From: Chitinophagaceae bacterium
GTDB lineage: Bacteria > Bacteroidota > Bacteroidia > Chitinophagales > Chitinophagaceae
Length of the DNA: 64,000 bases
Assembly: GCA_016713085.1 (NCBI GenBank)
Contig: JADJPV010000001.1
Coordinates: 1,054,001 to 1,118,000 of the forward strand
Direction of reading: 5' to 3'
Below, piece by piece: positions 46,533 to 56,125 of the stretch (within the stretch, counting starts at the first letter, position 1; every line of letters starts with the position of its first letter). The notes under the pieces were generated by a model. It worked only from the letters and a program-made list of their open reading frames with translations. It had not been told where the DNA came from and searched no databases. The translations under genes were made by a program, and so were the position numbers.

Positions 46533-47224
46533 AATACGGTGCGTAGAATTAAAAAAAACATGAACTGAATCAATAACAAATTTACAGCGAATTGGTTCTG
46601 TTTATCGAAGGATAATAACCGGAACAAAAGGAGCAACAAGGCACTGATGCCAAACCAGCTTATATAATTGAGTAATGGAATGGAACCATCGCCCAGCCAT
46701 TTCCACCAACCGAGTTTTACTGCGACCGGCTCCATCACCCAGTCAAAAAAAGTGGCCAGTAATGCAGCATCCAGAATCACGGCAATAAATCCCACATTTT
46801 TTCTTGCGGGCTGATCGGTACCTTTCAATTTATTCCACATCCGGTTTAGCAATAGTTGAATGCTTACTCCACAGCAGTACATCATAATGAACCAGTTAAC
46901 ACCTATTACAAGTGGAACACGCTGCCACTGTTCACCCATAGCATTGAGGTATTCATATTCACCAAACAATAGCTGATGATTCACTCCAATATATTCAACA
47001 GTAAATCCAACCACAACACAAACCAGTACAAATAAAAAGAATGCTTTATTTTTTTCTGCCTGCGTATAAATAAGCAAGCCTGCCGACAATAAAAGATTAA
47101 ACGGTGTTAGTGAAACAAACAACTGCCGGTCAAAAAACAAAATACCCGTAAGCCCAATTACATGAAACAAAACTGCAATGGCAGTAGCTTTTTTCTGCGG
47201 GCTGAATGAGGAAGCGGGTATCAA
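46529..47224 (-). CDS. cruF: Carotenoid 1',2'-hydratase-type protein (CruF family)
   Basis: 231 aa with about seven membrane helices. AVLFHVIGLTGILFFD, VGFTVEYIGVNHQLLFGEYEYL and LDAALLATFFDWVMEPVAVKLGWW are CruF/bisanhydrobacterioruberin-hydratase family features. The family adds water to the acyclic end of gamma-carotene or lycopene (1'-hydroxylation). The start is TTG at 47224, overlapping the crtD stop by 4 bp (TTGA). Together with CrtD, CrtYcd and CrtZ it points to saproxanthin or myxol-type products. Confidence 0.85.
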   Translation of the reverse strand: MIPASSFSPQKKATAIAVLFHVIGLTGILFFDRQLFVSLTPFNLLLSAGLLIYTQAEKNKAFFLFVLVCVVVGFTVEYIGVNHQLLFGEYEYLNAMGEQWQRVPLVIGVNWFIMMYCCGVSIQLLLNRMWNKLKGTDQPARKNVGFIAVILDAALLATFFDWVMEPVAVKLGWWKWLGDGSIPLLNYISWFGISALLLLLFRLLSFDKQNQFAVNLLLIQFMFFLILRTVL

Positions 47225-48723
47225 TGATGAGCGGATTTTGAAAAATCTTTTTTAATCAGATCAGTTGCAATTTTAGCGCTCTTAAAACAAAGGGGAATAC
47301 CTCCACCGGGATGCACACTGCCTCCGCAGAAATACAGGCCTTTTATTTTAGATGTAAAGTTAGGATGACGAAGAAAAGCCGCCATCTTTCGATTACTGCT
47401 GGTGCCGTACAATGAACCCATGTATGAACCTGTCTGATCTTCAATGCGGATGGGATCAAGATATTCTTCTGTTTCGATTGCGGCAGCCACATCAACACCT
47501 AACACTCTGTTTAATTTTTCAATTACTTTTTCTTTTAACTGCATGCGGAGCTGCTCCCAGTTTTGTCCGACGTTAGATGGTGCATTGATGAGTACAAACC
47601 AATTTTCTTTCCCCTCGGGTGCCTGCCCCGCTTCCATTTTGGAAGTGATATTTACATACACCGTAGGATCACTGAATAATTTTTTGAGATTGAAAATACT
47701 GTTGAACTCAGCCGCATAATTCTGGCTGAAGAAAATATTATGCAGATGCAGATTACTAAACTCCCTGTTCATTCCCCAGTAAAAAATTACACCACTGCAA
47801 CTGCGTTCCTGCTTCAGTACTTTTTTTGTTTGATACGTATCATTCAATAAATGACAATACGTAAAATATACATCTGCATTGCTCATCACCACATCGGCTT
47901 GAAAATTTTCATCATTTACAACCACGCCTTTAATTTCACTCTGATGATGAATGATCCGTTGAACAGGTGAGTTGAAGTGAAACCGAACCCCTTTCTTTTT
48001 TGCCAATGCCAGCAATGCATTGGTGATACTGATCATTCCTCCCTTTGGATAAAAAGTTCCTTCATTCAATTCCAGGGGTGGAATTAAACTCATCATACCC
48101 GGCGTTTTATATGGGTTGCTTCCGTTGTAAGTTGCATAGCGGTCGAATAACTGCACCGCTTCAGGTGATTGAAATTTTGATTGATTGAACCGGTGCAATG
48201 TTCCGGTTAAGTGTGATAAGCGAACCGTTTTCAATGCTTTTAATACCGGCTTCTGCAACCAGGTTGCCCGTTTATGCAGAGAATGATTCAGGAAAATGCT
48301 GCCGATATCGTTATACAGACGTTTGCTTTTTTGCAGATAGGTTTTAACAGCAGCAGGATGTTCGCCCAATTGAGCGCTTAATTCATCAGCTAACTTTTGT
48401 TCATCCGCCCATGCGTTTACCAGCTTTCCATTTTCGTAAAAATATTTGCAGGAAAGATCTACCTGCTCGTATTGAAAATAATCTTCCAGTTGTTCACCGG
48501 AAAGCTCAAACAGTTCATGCAAATTTTGTGGCTGTGTAAATAACGATGGCCCGGCATCAAAACAAAAACCATCTTTTTCAAAAGATGATAATTTACCACC
48601 GGCATGAGCATTGCGTTCAAACACATTTACTTCAAAACCCTGCACAGCCAAACGGATTGCACTGGCGAGCCCGGCAACACCGCTGCCAATAACAGCTGCA
48701 TTACGCTTCCGCATGTTTTTCAT
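47221..48723 (-). CDS. crtD: CrtI-family carotenoid desaturase, probably CrtD (1-hydroxycarotenoid 3,4-desaturase)
   Basis: 500 aa flavin amine-oxidase fold. FAD motif IGSGVAGLASAIRLA (about 12-26), ERNAHAGGKLSSFEKDGFCFDAGP next, and C-terminal GLYFCGGSVHPGGGIPLCFKSAK (about 465-487). It is the second desaturase in the operon; the other is directly before crtB and fits phytoene desaturase. Placement next to cruF suggests this one makes the 3',4' double bond after 1'-hydroxylation. The start may be ATG 48723 or 48714. Its 5' end overlaps idi by 23 bp (or 14). Confidence 0.82.
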   Translation of the reverse strand: MKNMRKRNAAVIGSGVAGLASAIRLAVQGFEVNVFERNAHAGGKLSSFEKDGFCFDAGPSLFTQPQNLHELFELSGEQLEDYFQYEQVDLSCKYFYENGKLVNAWADEQKLADELSAQLGEHPAAVKTYLQKSKRLYNDIGSIFLNHSLHKRATWLQKPVLKALKTVRLSHLTGTLHRFNQSKFQSPEAVQLFDRYATYNGSNPYKTPGMMSLIPPLELNEGTFYPKGGMISITNALLALAKKKGVRFHFNSPVQRIIHHQSEIKGVVVNDENFQADVVMSNADVYFTYCHLLNDTYQTKKVLKQERSCSGVIFYWGMNREFSNLHLHNIFFSQNYAAEFNSIFNLKKLFSDPTVYVNITSKMEAGQAPEGKENWFVLINAPSNVGQNWEQLRMQLKEKVIEKLNRVLGVDVAAAIETEEYLDPIRIEDQTGSYMGSLYGTSSNRKMAAFLRHPNFTSKIKGLYFCGGSVHPGGGIPLCFKSAKIATDLIKKDFSKSAHH

Positions 48724-49237
48724 TTTGATGTTGCAGCCATTCTTCCAGCAGGGGGAATGCTATTTTAAACCATTCGGTATAAAGATGAGAGTTGTTTTCT
48801 ATTTCATGTTTTATTTCTGCCATTGATTTATAACAGGTATCACTTACTTCTTCTTTATTCAATTCCATTTCACCTTCACACTCACCAACAAATACATGAT
48901 CAAATTCATGTTCTGTTAATCCATTATCAAACTCAGCTTTGTATGTAAAATGAAATGCCTTTTTAATAGTTGCAGTAAAACCAAGTTCTTCCTGCAAACG
49001 TCTTAAAGCTGCCTGCTTTGTTCCTTCGCCCGGCATGGGGTGACTGCAGCATGCATTGGTCCATAAAGAAGGGCTGTGATATTTTGAAGCAGCTCTCTGT
49101 TGCAGTAACATGTTTCCCTTATGATCAAACAGGAATACACTGAAGGCACGGTGCAACAATGCTTTTTCATGTGCTTCCATTTTTTCCATGGAGCCAACAA
49201 CTTCATCCAGCTCATTTACAAGGATCACTTCCTGCAT
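48701..49237 (-). CDS. idi: Isopentenyl-diphosphate delta-isomerase type I
   Basis: 178 aa Nudix-fold enzyme that interconverts IPP and DMAPP for isoprenoid supply. Catalytic Cys is in TNACCSHP (about 63-70) and the Nudix-like part is ALRRLQEELGF. TEHEFDHVFVGECEGEMELNKEEVS carries the metal and catalytic Glu region. I chose the ATG at 49237 (MQEVILVNELDEVVG); a TTG lies 6 bp earlier. It is between crtB (23 bp) and crtD (overlap). Normal length for bacterial type I. Confidence 0.93.
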   Translation of the reverse strand: MQEVILVNELDEVVGSMEKMEAHEKALLHRAFSVFLFDHKGNMLLQQRAASKYHSPSLWTNACCSHPMPGEGTKQAALRRLQEELGFTATIKKAFHFTYKAEFDNGLTEHEFDHVFVGECEGEMELNKEEVSDTCYKSMAEIKHEIENNSHLYTEWFKIAFPLLEEWLQHQNEKHAEA

Positions 49238-49260
49238 ACTCAAAAATAGTCAATCTATGG

Positions 49261-50097
49261 TTACATGATATTAAGTTGACTGCGAATTCCTGCTCTGAGC
49301 AGGATCATCATTTTATGATGGTCAGGAATACGGATACGTTCATGCATAATTTTAGCCGGTTGCACCCGCTTTATTTTGCGAAACAAAGAGAGATAATATT
49401 TATAGGCAACATATACGCCAAACCTGGATTTTACAGGGAGGTGAATAATTCCGGCAAAAGCATTGTCAAAATCTTTCTGAATATCTTCTTCAATTTGCTG
49501 TTTCTGATGTGCAGTAAAATTTCGAAAATCAAGTCCGGGGAAATAGGTACGTTCAAGCTGGTTATAATCTGCTTTCAGATCCCGCAGAAAATTCACTTTC
49601 TGAAAAGCTGCTCCCAGTGCACGGGCTGCAGGTTTTAATTCTTCATACTTTTTAACGTCAGCATTTGTGAATACATATAAACACATTAGCCCAACCACTT
49701 CAGCACTTCCATAGATATATTCATTATACCCATCGCTGTTGTATTCTTTATTATGCAGATCCATTTCCATACTGTTAAAGAAAGCATGAATCAATGCATG
49801 ATCAATTTTATATTGATTGACTGTTAACTGGAAACTGTGCAGGATAGGATTCAAACTGATGCCTCTGTCAATAGCTTCAAAGGTTTCTTTTCTGAATTCA
49901 GTAATCAGGGTTGCCTTATCATGATCATGAAACGTATCAACAATTTCATCGGCAAACCGCACCAATCCATAAATATTATAGACCGGTTGCCGCAAATCAT
50001 GGTGCAGCAAACGAATGGCCGATGAAAAAGAGGTGCTGTACCGCTCTGTTGTGTTGCGGCTGCAGGCCTGGCTTACTTCATGAAACAGTTCCATCAT
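49261..50097 (-). CDS. crtB: Phytoene synthase
   Basis: 278 aa trans-isoprenyl diphosphate synthase (squalene/phytoene group). It joins two geranylgeranyl diphosphates to phytoene. First Asp-rich motif is VRFADEIVDTFHD (about 46-58) and the second region, FLRDLKADYNQLERTYFPG (about 169-187), holds DLKAD. TERYSTSFSSAIRLL at the N-terminus is also family-typical. The ATG overlaps the crtI stop by 4 bp (ATGA), the usual crtI-crtB coupling. Confidence 0.93.
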   Translation of the reverse strand: MMELFHEVSQACSRNTTERYSTSFSSAIRLLHHDLRQPVYNIYGLVRFADEIVDTFHDHDKATLITEFRKETFEAIDRGISLNPILHSFQLTVNQYKIDHALIHAFFNSMEMDLHNKEYNSDGYNEYIYGSAEVVGLMCLYVFTNADVKKYEELKPAARALGAAFQKVNFLRDLKADYNQLERTYFPGLDFRNFTAHQKQQIEEDIQKDFDNAFAGIIHLPVKSRFGVYVAYKYYLSLFRKIKRVQPAKIMHERIRIPDHHKMMILLRAGIRSQLNIM

Positions 50098-51591
50098 AAA
50101 CTCATGTTGGTTTGAACAGGTTTTGAAAATTGTTTATTGATCAGTTTTGCAACCACTTCTCCGCTGATTAAACTCGGCGGTACTCCCGGGCCAGGTACTG
50201 TTAACTGCCCAGTATAATATAGATTGTCAACCTTCTTACTCTTACATCCCGGTTTTAAAACAGCTGTCTGGAGTAAAGTGTTTGCCAAGCCATATGCATT
50301 CCCTTTAAACGCATTGTAATCATGTACGAAATCACTTACTGCATACGAATTTTTATAAACAATATTTTCTGTGATTGGTTCACCAATTCTATTTTCAAAT
50401 CGTTGAACAATGTGAGTAAAGTATTTTTCTCTCAGTTCTTCCGTATCATTTTGTAATCCTGCTGCAACAGGAATCAGGAAGAATAAATTCTCATACCCTT
50501 CAGGTGCTCCGGCAGGATCGGTTGCAGTGGTTACACTTACATAGAAGAGTGGATCAGATGGCCACTGCGGATCAGTATAGATTTCCTTGCCATGCTTTTC
50601 GAAATCTGTATCAAAGAAAAGAGAATGATGAGTTGTGTTGTTTAACTTTTTATTCAAACCAACATAATACAATAAACAGGAAGGTGCCATTACACGTTTC
50701 TCCCAGTATGAACCGGAATAAGAACGGTACTCAGCAGGGAGTAATTTTGTTTCGGTAAAGTGATAATCGGCACCACTGATCACCACATCTGCTTCATAAT
50801 ATGTTCCATCAGCCACAACACCTGTTGCTTTTCCATTCAGAAGCTGTATAGATTCCACATCTTTATTGAACTCAAATTTTACACCCAATTCAACAGCAAG
50901 ACTGTGCATGCCTTCCACAATTTTATACATACCACCCATTGGCCACCAGGTTCCCAATTTTACATCGGCATAATTCATCAGGCTGTATAAGGCTGGCATT
51001 TTTCAGGCAATGCACCAAGAAATAAAACAGGAAATTCCATCAACTGGCGAAGGCGTGAATCTTTAAAATGTTTCTGTACATGTGTTTTGATGGAAGTAAA
51101 AACATCTAACCTTAAAACTCCTTTCAGGAAATCAAGATCTGCAAATTCTGTTAATGATTGTCCGGGTTGATGAACAAGTTTGTTCATACCCACTTCATAT
51201 TTATACGCCGCTTCATCCATGAAACGATCAAGATGCACAGCGCTGCCAGGCTCAATCTTTTCAAACAGCTCTCTTAATGCAGCATAAGATGCAGGAATAT
51301 CACAAGCTTCATGTTCAAAATAAACACGGTAAGATGGATCAAGACGTTTCAGTTCATAGTAATCGCTGACTTGTTTCCCAAAGGAATTGAAATAATGTTC
51401 AAACACATCAGGCATCCAGTACCAGCTCGGGCCCATATCAAATACAAATCCTTCTGCTTCCATTTTTCTTGCACGTCCGCCGGGAATAGAATGTTTTTCC
51501 AGTACAGTTACTTCCCAGCCATCATGGGCCAGAAAAGATGCAGCCGACATGCCTGCAAATCCACTTCCAATTACAATTACTTTTTTGACAA
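50094..51591 (-). CDS. crtI: Phytoene desaturase, frameshifted
   Basis: About 499 aa restored. N-terminal FAD motif VIVIGSGFAGMSAASFLAHDG and GGRARKMEAEGFVFDMGPSWYW; C-terminal NLYYTGQLTVPGPGVPPSLISGEVVAK, diagnostic of CrtI. The frame breaks at a T5 run, 50999-51003 (one more A in coding sense gives LPEKMPALYSLMNYA). The start is unclear: the correct frame has no ATG, GTG or TTG before the FAD motif. TTG 51591 would be in frame if the A6 run at 51581-51586 had one more base. CrtI takes phytoene to lycopene. It starts about 15 bp after the sigma-factor stop. Confidence 0.85.
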
Positions 51592-51605
51592 TCTGGTTGG
51601 TTATT

Positions 51606-52106
51606 TTAATATCTGCTGATTTGTTCTTTCAACAATTTACGGGCAAAATGAATACGGCTCTTGATAGTACCTATAGGCTCGTTGAGAATATGAGCAATTT
51701 CATGATACTTGAATCCTTCAAAATATAACATAAAGGGGCTCTTGAATATTTCCGGCAACTGATGAATTGCTGCCTGAATTTCTTTCATCTGCAAACTTGT
51801 TTCGGCCGAATTAGAAACAGTTGCCTGTTGATAATTAAGAAAGAAATCATTGGGTGTTGAATCAAAAATGGTGTTTTGCTTTACACGGCGGCGGTAATTA
51901 TTAATAAAAATATTCCGCATGATGGTGTACAGCCATGCTTTCACATTGGTACCAACATTATATTTCTCACGGTTGGCCAATGCACGGAACATTGTTTCCT
52001 GCAAAAGGTCTTTTGCAGTTTCGTTATCCCTTGTGAGTGTAAAGGCAAATGGCTTTAAAAAGTCAGTGTTCTTGACCAGCATCTGATCGAATTCAACTGC
52101 CGACAT
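51606..52106 (-). CDS. ECF-type RNA polymerase sigma factor (light-response type by context)
   Basis: 166 aa. Region 2: KPFAFTLTRDNETAKDLLQETMFRALANREKY (about 18-49) and VKAWLYTIMRNIFINNYRRR; region 4: HQLPEIFKSPFMLYFEGFKYHEIAHILNEPIGTIKSRIHFARKLL (about 112-156). It is first in the carotenoid operon, directly before crtI, so it probably drives crt genes, like the LitS/CarQ sigma factors partnered with CarH/LitR. No anti-sigma factor is next to it. A palindromic operator lies upstream at 52138-52179. Confidence 0.9.
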   Translation of the reverse strand: MSAVEFDQMLVKNTDFLKPFAFTLTRDNETAKDLLQETMFRALANREKYNVGTNVKAWLYTIMRNIFINNYRRRVKQNTIFDSTPNDFFLNYQQATVSNSAETSLQMKEIQAAIHQLPEIFKSPFMLYFEGFKYHEIAHILNEPIGTIKSRIHFARKLLKEQISRY

Positions 52107-52137
52107 ATAGTTATTGTTTAATTATTTCTACTACGAA

Positions 52138-52179
52138 GTTAAACAAAGTAATCATATAACAACAAATTTTTTGTTTAAC
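52138..52179 (-). promoter_or_regulatory. Candidate CarH/LitR-type operator before the sigma gene
   Basis: A perfect 10-bp inverted repeat (GTTAAACAAA at 52138-52147, TTTGTTTAAC at 52170-52179) is centred about 52 bp upstream of the sigma ATG. Each arm holds a GTTNAAC palindrome. The near arm overlaps a weak -7 (TTACTTTG on the minus strand). This geometry fits repression by a dimeric or tetrameric MerR-type protein. Confidence 0.5.
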
Positions 52180-52220
52180 ACTTTGCTAAAAAAGATAAAA
52201 CACAATAAATCAGCAGGTTA

Positions 52221-52246
52221 CAAAAAATCCCCCAAAGCGGGGGATT
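52221..52246 (-). terminator. Terminator after the carH-like gene
   Basis: Perfect 8-bp stem (52226-52233 with 52239-52246), loop of 5, with a T6 tail on the minus strand (A-run 52222-52227). It lies 29 bp after the stop and separates the regulator from the sigma/crt operon. Confidence 0.85.
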
Positions 52247-52274
52247 CAAAATTTATAGCTATGCCCTATTTTAC

Positions 52275-53160
52275 TTACTTCATTCCTGCAATAAAGTCTG
52301 TTACTTCATCCAATGACTTTAAAAAACGGATATTTCCCGGCAGGCTTTTCTTTCCAAATGTTTGTGCCAGCAATCCGGAAATAAGAATATTTGTAGAGGG
52401 CAACCTGGTCTTCAGGTTATTAATAAACTTATCAAAATTAAACTCCCTGATCACTGTTGTAAGGTGAGTGTACACATAATCAGGCCTTTTTAACGTAACA
52501 ACAAACTCAAGATCTTTCAATGGAACATTTGCCCCGAGGTAAATGGTTTTTACTCCCCGGCTTTTCAGCAAATACTGCAGGAACAGCAGCCCCAGTTCAT
52601 GATGTTCGTTTTCCGGCATAAACAACAATACACTGCTTTTGAGCGATAAAGGAGTGATGATGTTTTCAATGCCAACAATAATTTTTTGACGGACGATATT
52701 GGTAATGATATGCTCCTGTGCGGGGTTAATATGATCTGTTTGCCAGAGTATTCCAATACGTTCAAGAAAAGGAAAAATGATAAATGTAATGGCCTTTTCA
52801 ATCCCTCTTGAAACAATGAACTGATCAATCACATATTCAAATGCATCCAGGTCAAGATCAACCATGTGCTGAATAAGTTCATTCACGATCCTTTCCTGCT
52901 GTGCCTGTCCACCGGAAAGAGTCAGCGTTTTTCTCCTTCAGTTCTTCATTCGTCATCCGGTTGATATGGGAAATCTTGAAGCCGTATTTATTCAGCAGTG
53001 AAATATTCAGCAGCATCTTCAGTTCCTGGTTGCTGTAATAGCGGATATTCGTGGCCGTACGTTGAGGCTTCAGAAACGAATAGCGTTGCTCCCATATCCG
53101 GATGGTATGGGCTTTAATTCCACTCAGGTTTTCAAGATCTTTAATGGTGAACTTGTTCAT
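52275..53160 (-). CDS. CarH/LitR-type MerR regulator with cobalamin-binding light-sensor domain, frameshifted
   Basis: About 294 aa restored. MerR DNA-binding domain (about 1-72; FTIKDLENLSGIKAHTIRIWEQRY). The four-helix part carries the AdoCbl-capping motif W-x9-EH (W followed by QTDHINPAQ and EH). The Rossmann B12-binding part has ENEHHELGLLF (ExHxxG, lower-ligand His) and KTIYLGANVPLKDL. These are the residues by which CarH-type proteins sense light through adenosylcobalamin. The frame breaks at a T5 run, 52928-52932 (one base less restores EKTLTLSGGQAQQER). It probably represses the sigma/crt genes in the dark. Confidence 0.9.
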
Positions 53161-53203
53161 TTTTTTTGGTTGATACCCACTATAACAATCGCAAACTGAA
53201 AAT

Positions 53204-53210
53204 GTTCAAC
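53204..53210. promoter_or_regulatory. GTTNAAC palindrome before the carH-like gene
   Basis: GTTCAAC, same GTTNAAC form as both arms before the sigma gene, 44 bp upstream of the carH-like ATG. It may allow autoregulation. On its own a 7-bp site is weak evidence. Confidence 0.35.
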
Positions 53211-53235
53211 AGGAAAACAGATAATCCGTAACACA

Positions 53236-54438
53236 CTATTTACCGGCTTTATGGATCAGCTCTAAGTAGAGCTTCTTCAGTTGCTCCACTTCGTATGCTT
53301 TCGATAACTGTTGAGTTGCAAACTGCGATGCATTGCTGCCAATTTCATTTCTTTTCAATCTATCCTCAATTAACATTCCTACCTGCTCACTTAATTGCTT
53401 TCTTGTTGTACCCACAAAACCGGTTTTGCCGGAGTCAATCAATTCCGCCACACCTCCTGCATTTGTTGATACAACGGGCTTTGCTGAAGACATGGCTTCC
53501 ATAATTGAAACCGGTGTGCCTTCATTTAATGAGGTAAGCATCACAATATCCAGTCCTGCATAAACAACATCCATATCCTGCCGCCAGGAAGTAAAAATAA
53601 ATTGAGCTGTACCGTTAAATCCTTCACTGGTATCAGTGTAGATTAATTTTTTTTGTACAATCAATTGTTCAATCTTGTTTTTTTCAGGACCATTACCAAC
53701 AATGAAAAATCGTAATGGTTGATTGGTTGATTGAATTAATTGTTCAGCAATTTCAATAAACAGCGAATGCTGTTTAACAGGAACCAAACGGCCAATAATT
53801 CCAATAACAAGTGCATCTTCACTTAAAGAAAATTCCTGGCGGAATGATTGTCTTTTCGCTCCATCAGCATCAGTAAACTTTTCTGTTTCAACTCCGAGCC
53901 TGATCAGCTTTACTTTTTCGGCTGCAGCTATTTTATATTTATTGACCAGTTCATTATTCAGTGTTTGGTTAATGGCAATAACAGCAGTGGAGATTTTTGC
54001 CAGCATCCGTTCAATCCATACAATTCGCTGGGAAACAAATGAACTGAAATAAGAATGAAAAACATGACCATGAAATGTATGAATGATCACCGGCACGTTC
54101 ATCCGCCATCCGGCCAGGCGGCCAACTACACCCGGCTTTGCCCCATGTGTATGAATAATATCAGGCTTGAATTCCCGGATGATTTTTTTGATATGGTAAT
54201 AAGATTTGATGTCCTGAATTGGCAGAATTGTTCTTCTGAGCGATTTGATCTGTTTTACAGTAAACCCCTTGTATTGCTCTAATAAAAATTCAGCAGACTG
54301 TTCATCACGCATGGGTTCACCGGCAACCAGCAGAATTTCAAAATCACGGCTTAATTCTGCAGCAACACTTAATGTATTGATAGCAGGGCCACCAACTGCA
54401 AGCCGGTTAAGAAAAATGAATAGACGGGGTTTGCTCAA
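53236..54438 (-). CDS. Glycosyltransferase family 4 protein
   Basis: 400 aa, GT-B fold. N-terminal FIFLNRLAVGGPAINTLSVAAEL with the Gly-rich acceptor loop, IIHTHGAKPGVVGRLAGW (about 94-111), IHTFHGHVFHSYFSS, and the C-terminal EX7E motif in VMLTSLNEGTPVSIMEAMSSAKPVV. It transfers a sugar from a nucleotide or lipid donor in surface polysaccharide assembly. The start is TTG at 54438, overlapping the CpsB-like stop by 4 bp. It is the last gene of the polysaccharide operon; the carH-like gene starts 75 bp later. Confidence 0.9.
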   Translation of the reverse strand: MSKPRLFIFLNRLAVGGPAINTLSVAAELSRDFEILLVAGEPMRDEQSAEFLLEQYKGFTVKQIKSLRRTILPIQDIKSYYHIKKIIREFKPDIIHTHGAKPGVVGRLAGWRMNVPVIIHTFHGHVFHSYFSSFVSQRIVWIERMLAKISTAVIAINQTLNNELVNKYKIAAAEKVKLIRLGVETEKFTDADGAKRQSFRQEFSLSEDALVIGIIGRLVPVKQHSLFIEIAEQLIQSTNQPLRFFIVGNGPEKNKIEQLIVQKKLIYTDTSEGFNGTAQFIFTSWRQDMDVVYAGLDIVMLTSLNEGTPVSIMEAMSSAKPVVSTNAGGVAELIDSGKTGFVGTTRKQLSEQVGMLIEDRLKRNEIGSNASQFATQQLSKAYEVEQLKKLYLELIHKAGK

Positions 54439-55193
54439 AAAAACGAAAGAGTGGAATTAAGAATGGAATTGGTTTGCAGTACCTGTTGTACATCTGCAAA
54501 AAGTGCGGGTTGATGCAATCCTTCAAGGTGACGCTGATGATGAAGATCGGTTCCGATAAGATCAGCTATTTTTTCTTTGGTAATAAAATGGGCTGCATCC
54601 TGAACAGCCTTTCCGTAATAACCGCTTAAGGAAAGCATGTTGATCTGCAACAGGCATCCCTGGTCTTTAAACCGGTGATAGATTTCTTTATTACTGTGAT
54701 AATAATTATAACGCTCCGGATGTGCAAGTACAGGCTGATAGCCTTTTGCAATCAGTTCAAAAATAATATTATTCAAATCAGGTGGCGGACTCATAAATGA
54801 AATCTCAACCAATACCCAGTTCTTATGCAGTGTAAGCAATGGTTCATTCTTACTTAAACGCTCAGCAAATACATCGTCCATAAAATATTCTGCAGCTGCA
54901 ACAATTTCAACATCAATATTTTCTTCGCTGAGTTTCGTTTTTAATTCTTTATGTGCTGCAAGAATGGTTTCTTTAGTGTTTGGATACAGATCAGCATAGA
55001 TATGCGGAGTAACAATGAATTTCTGATACCCCAGCTTCATCATTGCTTTTATATAAGCAACGGATGTTTCTGCATCAGGTGAACCATCATCAATACCCGG
55101 CAACAGGTGCGAATGCATATCCACTTTCAAGCCACTGTAATCAATAACAACAGAGCCTGAAGCGTTGTTCTTTTTTTTGAATAATCCAAACAT
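54435..55193 (-). CDS. CpsB/YwqE-type PHP-domain tyrosine-protein phosphatase
   Basis: 252 aa. PHP metal motifs DMHSHLLPGIDDG (about 25-37), KFIVTPHIYADLYPN, ILAHPERYNYY-like VLAHPERY (about 166-173) and GTDLHHQRH near 212. The family dephosphorylates the tyrosine kinase that controls capsule chain length and export. The matching kinase (Wzc/BY-type) is not in the window. It lies between fcl (2 bp) and the terminal GT4 gene. Confidence 0.88.
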   Translation of the reverse strand: MFGLFKKKNNASGSVVIDYSGLKVDMHSHLLPGIDDGSPDAETSVAYIKAMMKLGYQKFIVTPHIYADLYPNTKETILAAHKELKTKLSEENIDVEIVAAAEYFMDDVFAERLSKNEPLLTLHKNWVLVEISFMSPPPDLNNIIFELIAKGYQPVLAHPERYNYYHSNKEIYHRFKDQGCLLQINMLSLSGYYGKAVQDAAHFITKEKIADLIGTDLHHQRHLEGLHQPALFADVQQVLQTNSILNSTLSFF

Positions 55194-55195
55194 GA

Positions 55196-56125
55196 TCAGA
55201 AAGGAAGTGACTTCACTTCCTGGTAAACTTTTTGTATGCCTTCTTTTAATTGAATCTTAGCTTTCCAGCCAAGTGCATGTAATCTTGATACATCTAATAA
55301 TTTTCTTGGGGTGCCGTCTGGCTTATCTGTGTTAAATTTCAATTCGCCTTTATATCCGGCTATTTCCTTTACTAATTCAGCCAGCTCTTTAATGGAAACA
55401 TCTTCACCAACTCCAATGTTGAGCCAGTCGGCCCCATCGTATTGCTGCATAATAAAATAACAGGCATCTGCCAGGTCATCTACATGCAGAAACTCACGGC
55501 GTGGCGTACCTGTTCCCCATATTTCAACCACCGGTTGATTGGTTCTTTCTGCTACAATCATTTTGCGTAACAAAGCTGGCAACACATGCGAATTCTGCAG
55601 ATCATAATTATCATTGGGGCCATACATGTTTGTTGGCATCACCGAAATAAAATTACAACCGTACTGGCTGCGGTAGGCTTCACACATTTTTAGCCCTGCA
55701 ATTTTTGCAATAGCATAGGGCTCATTGGTTGCTTCCAATGTACCCGTCAGCAAATATTCTTCTTTGATGGGCTGCTGTGCAAACTTTGGATAAATACAGG
55801 AAGACCTGAGGAACAATAATTTTGTAACACTGTTTCTGTAGGCAGAATCAATCACATTATTCTGAATCATCAGGTTCTCATATAAAAACTCACCACGGTA
55901 TGTATTGTTGGCAATAATACCTCCCACTTTAGCTGCAGCTAAAAAAACATAATCAGGTTTATGCTCTTTAAAGAAAGTTTCTGTTACCTGTTGATTTCGT
56001 AAATCAAGTTCAGAAGATGTACGGAGGAGGAGATTTTCATATCCTTCACTCTGTAACTTTCTTACAATGGCCGAGCCCACCATTCCACGATGCCCTGCTA
56101 CATATATTTTTGCATTCTTCTCCAT
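55196..56125 (-). CDS. fcl: GDP-L-fucose synthase
   Basis: 309 aa extended SDR enzyme that turns GDP-4-keto-6-deoxymannose into GDP-L-fucose with NADPH. N-terminal GHRGMVGSAIVRKL (about 12-25), LAAAKVGGIIANNTYRGEF, SSCIYPK with EPYAIAKIAG (catalytic Ser-Tyr-x3-Lys), MPTNMYGPNDNYD and GTPRREFLHVDDLADA. It starts at the very end of gmd (TAATG overlap), the usual gmd-fcl pair. Confidence 0.95.
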   Translation of the reverse strand: MEKNAKIYVAGHRGMVGSAIVRKLQSEGYENLLLRTSSELDLRNQQVTETFFKEHKPDYVFLAAAKVGGIIANNTYRGEFLYENLMIQNNVIDSAYRNSVTKLLFLRSSCIYPKFAQQPIKEEYLLTGTLEATNEPYAIAKIAGLKMCEAYRSQYGCNFISVMPTNMYGPNDNYDLQNSHVLPALLRKMIVAERTNQPVVEIWGTGTPRREFLHVDDLADACYFIMQQYDGADWLNIGVGEDVSIKELAELVKEIAGYKGELKFNTDKPDGTPRKLLDVSRLHALGWKAKIQLKEGIQKVYQEVKSLPF

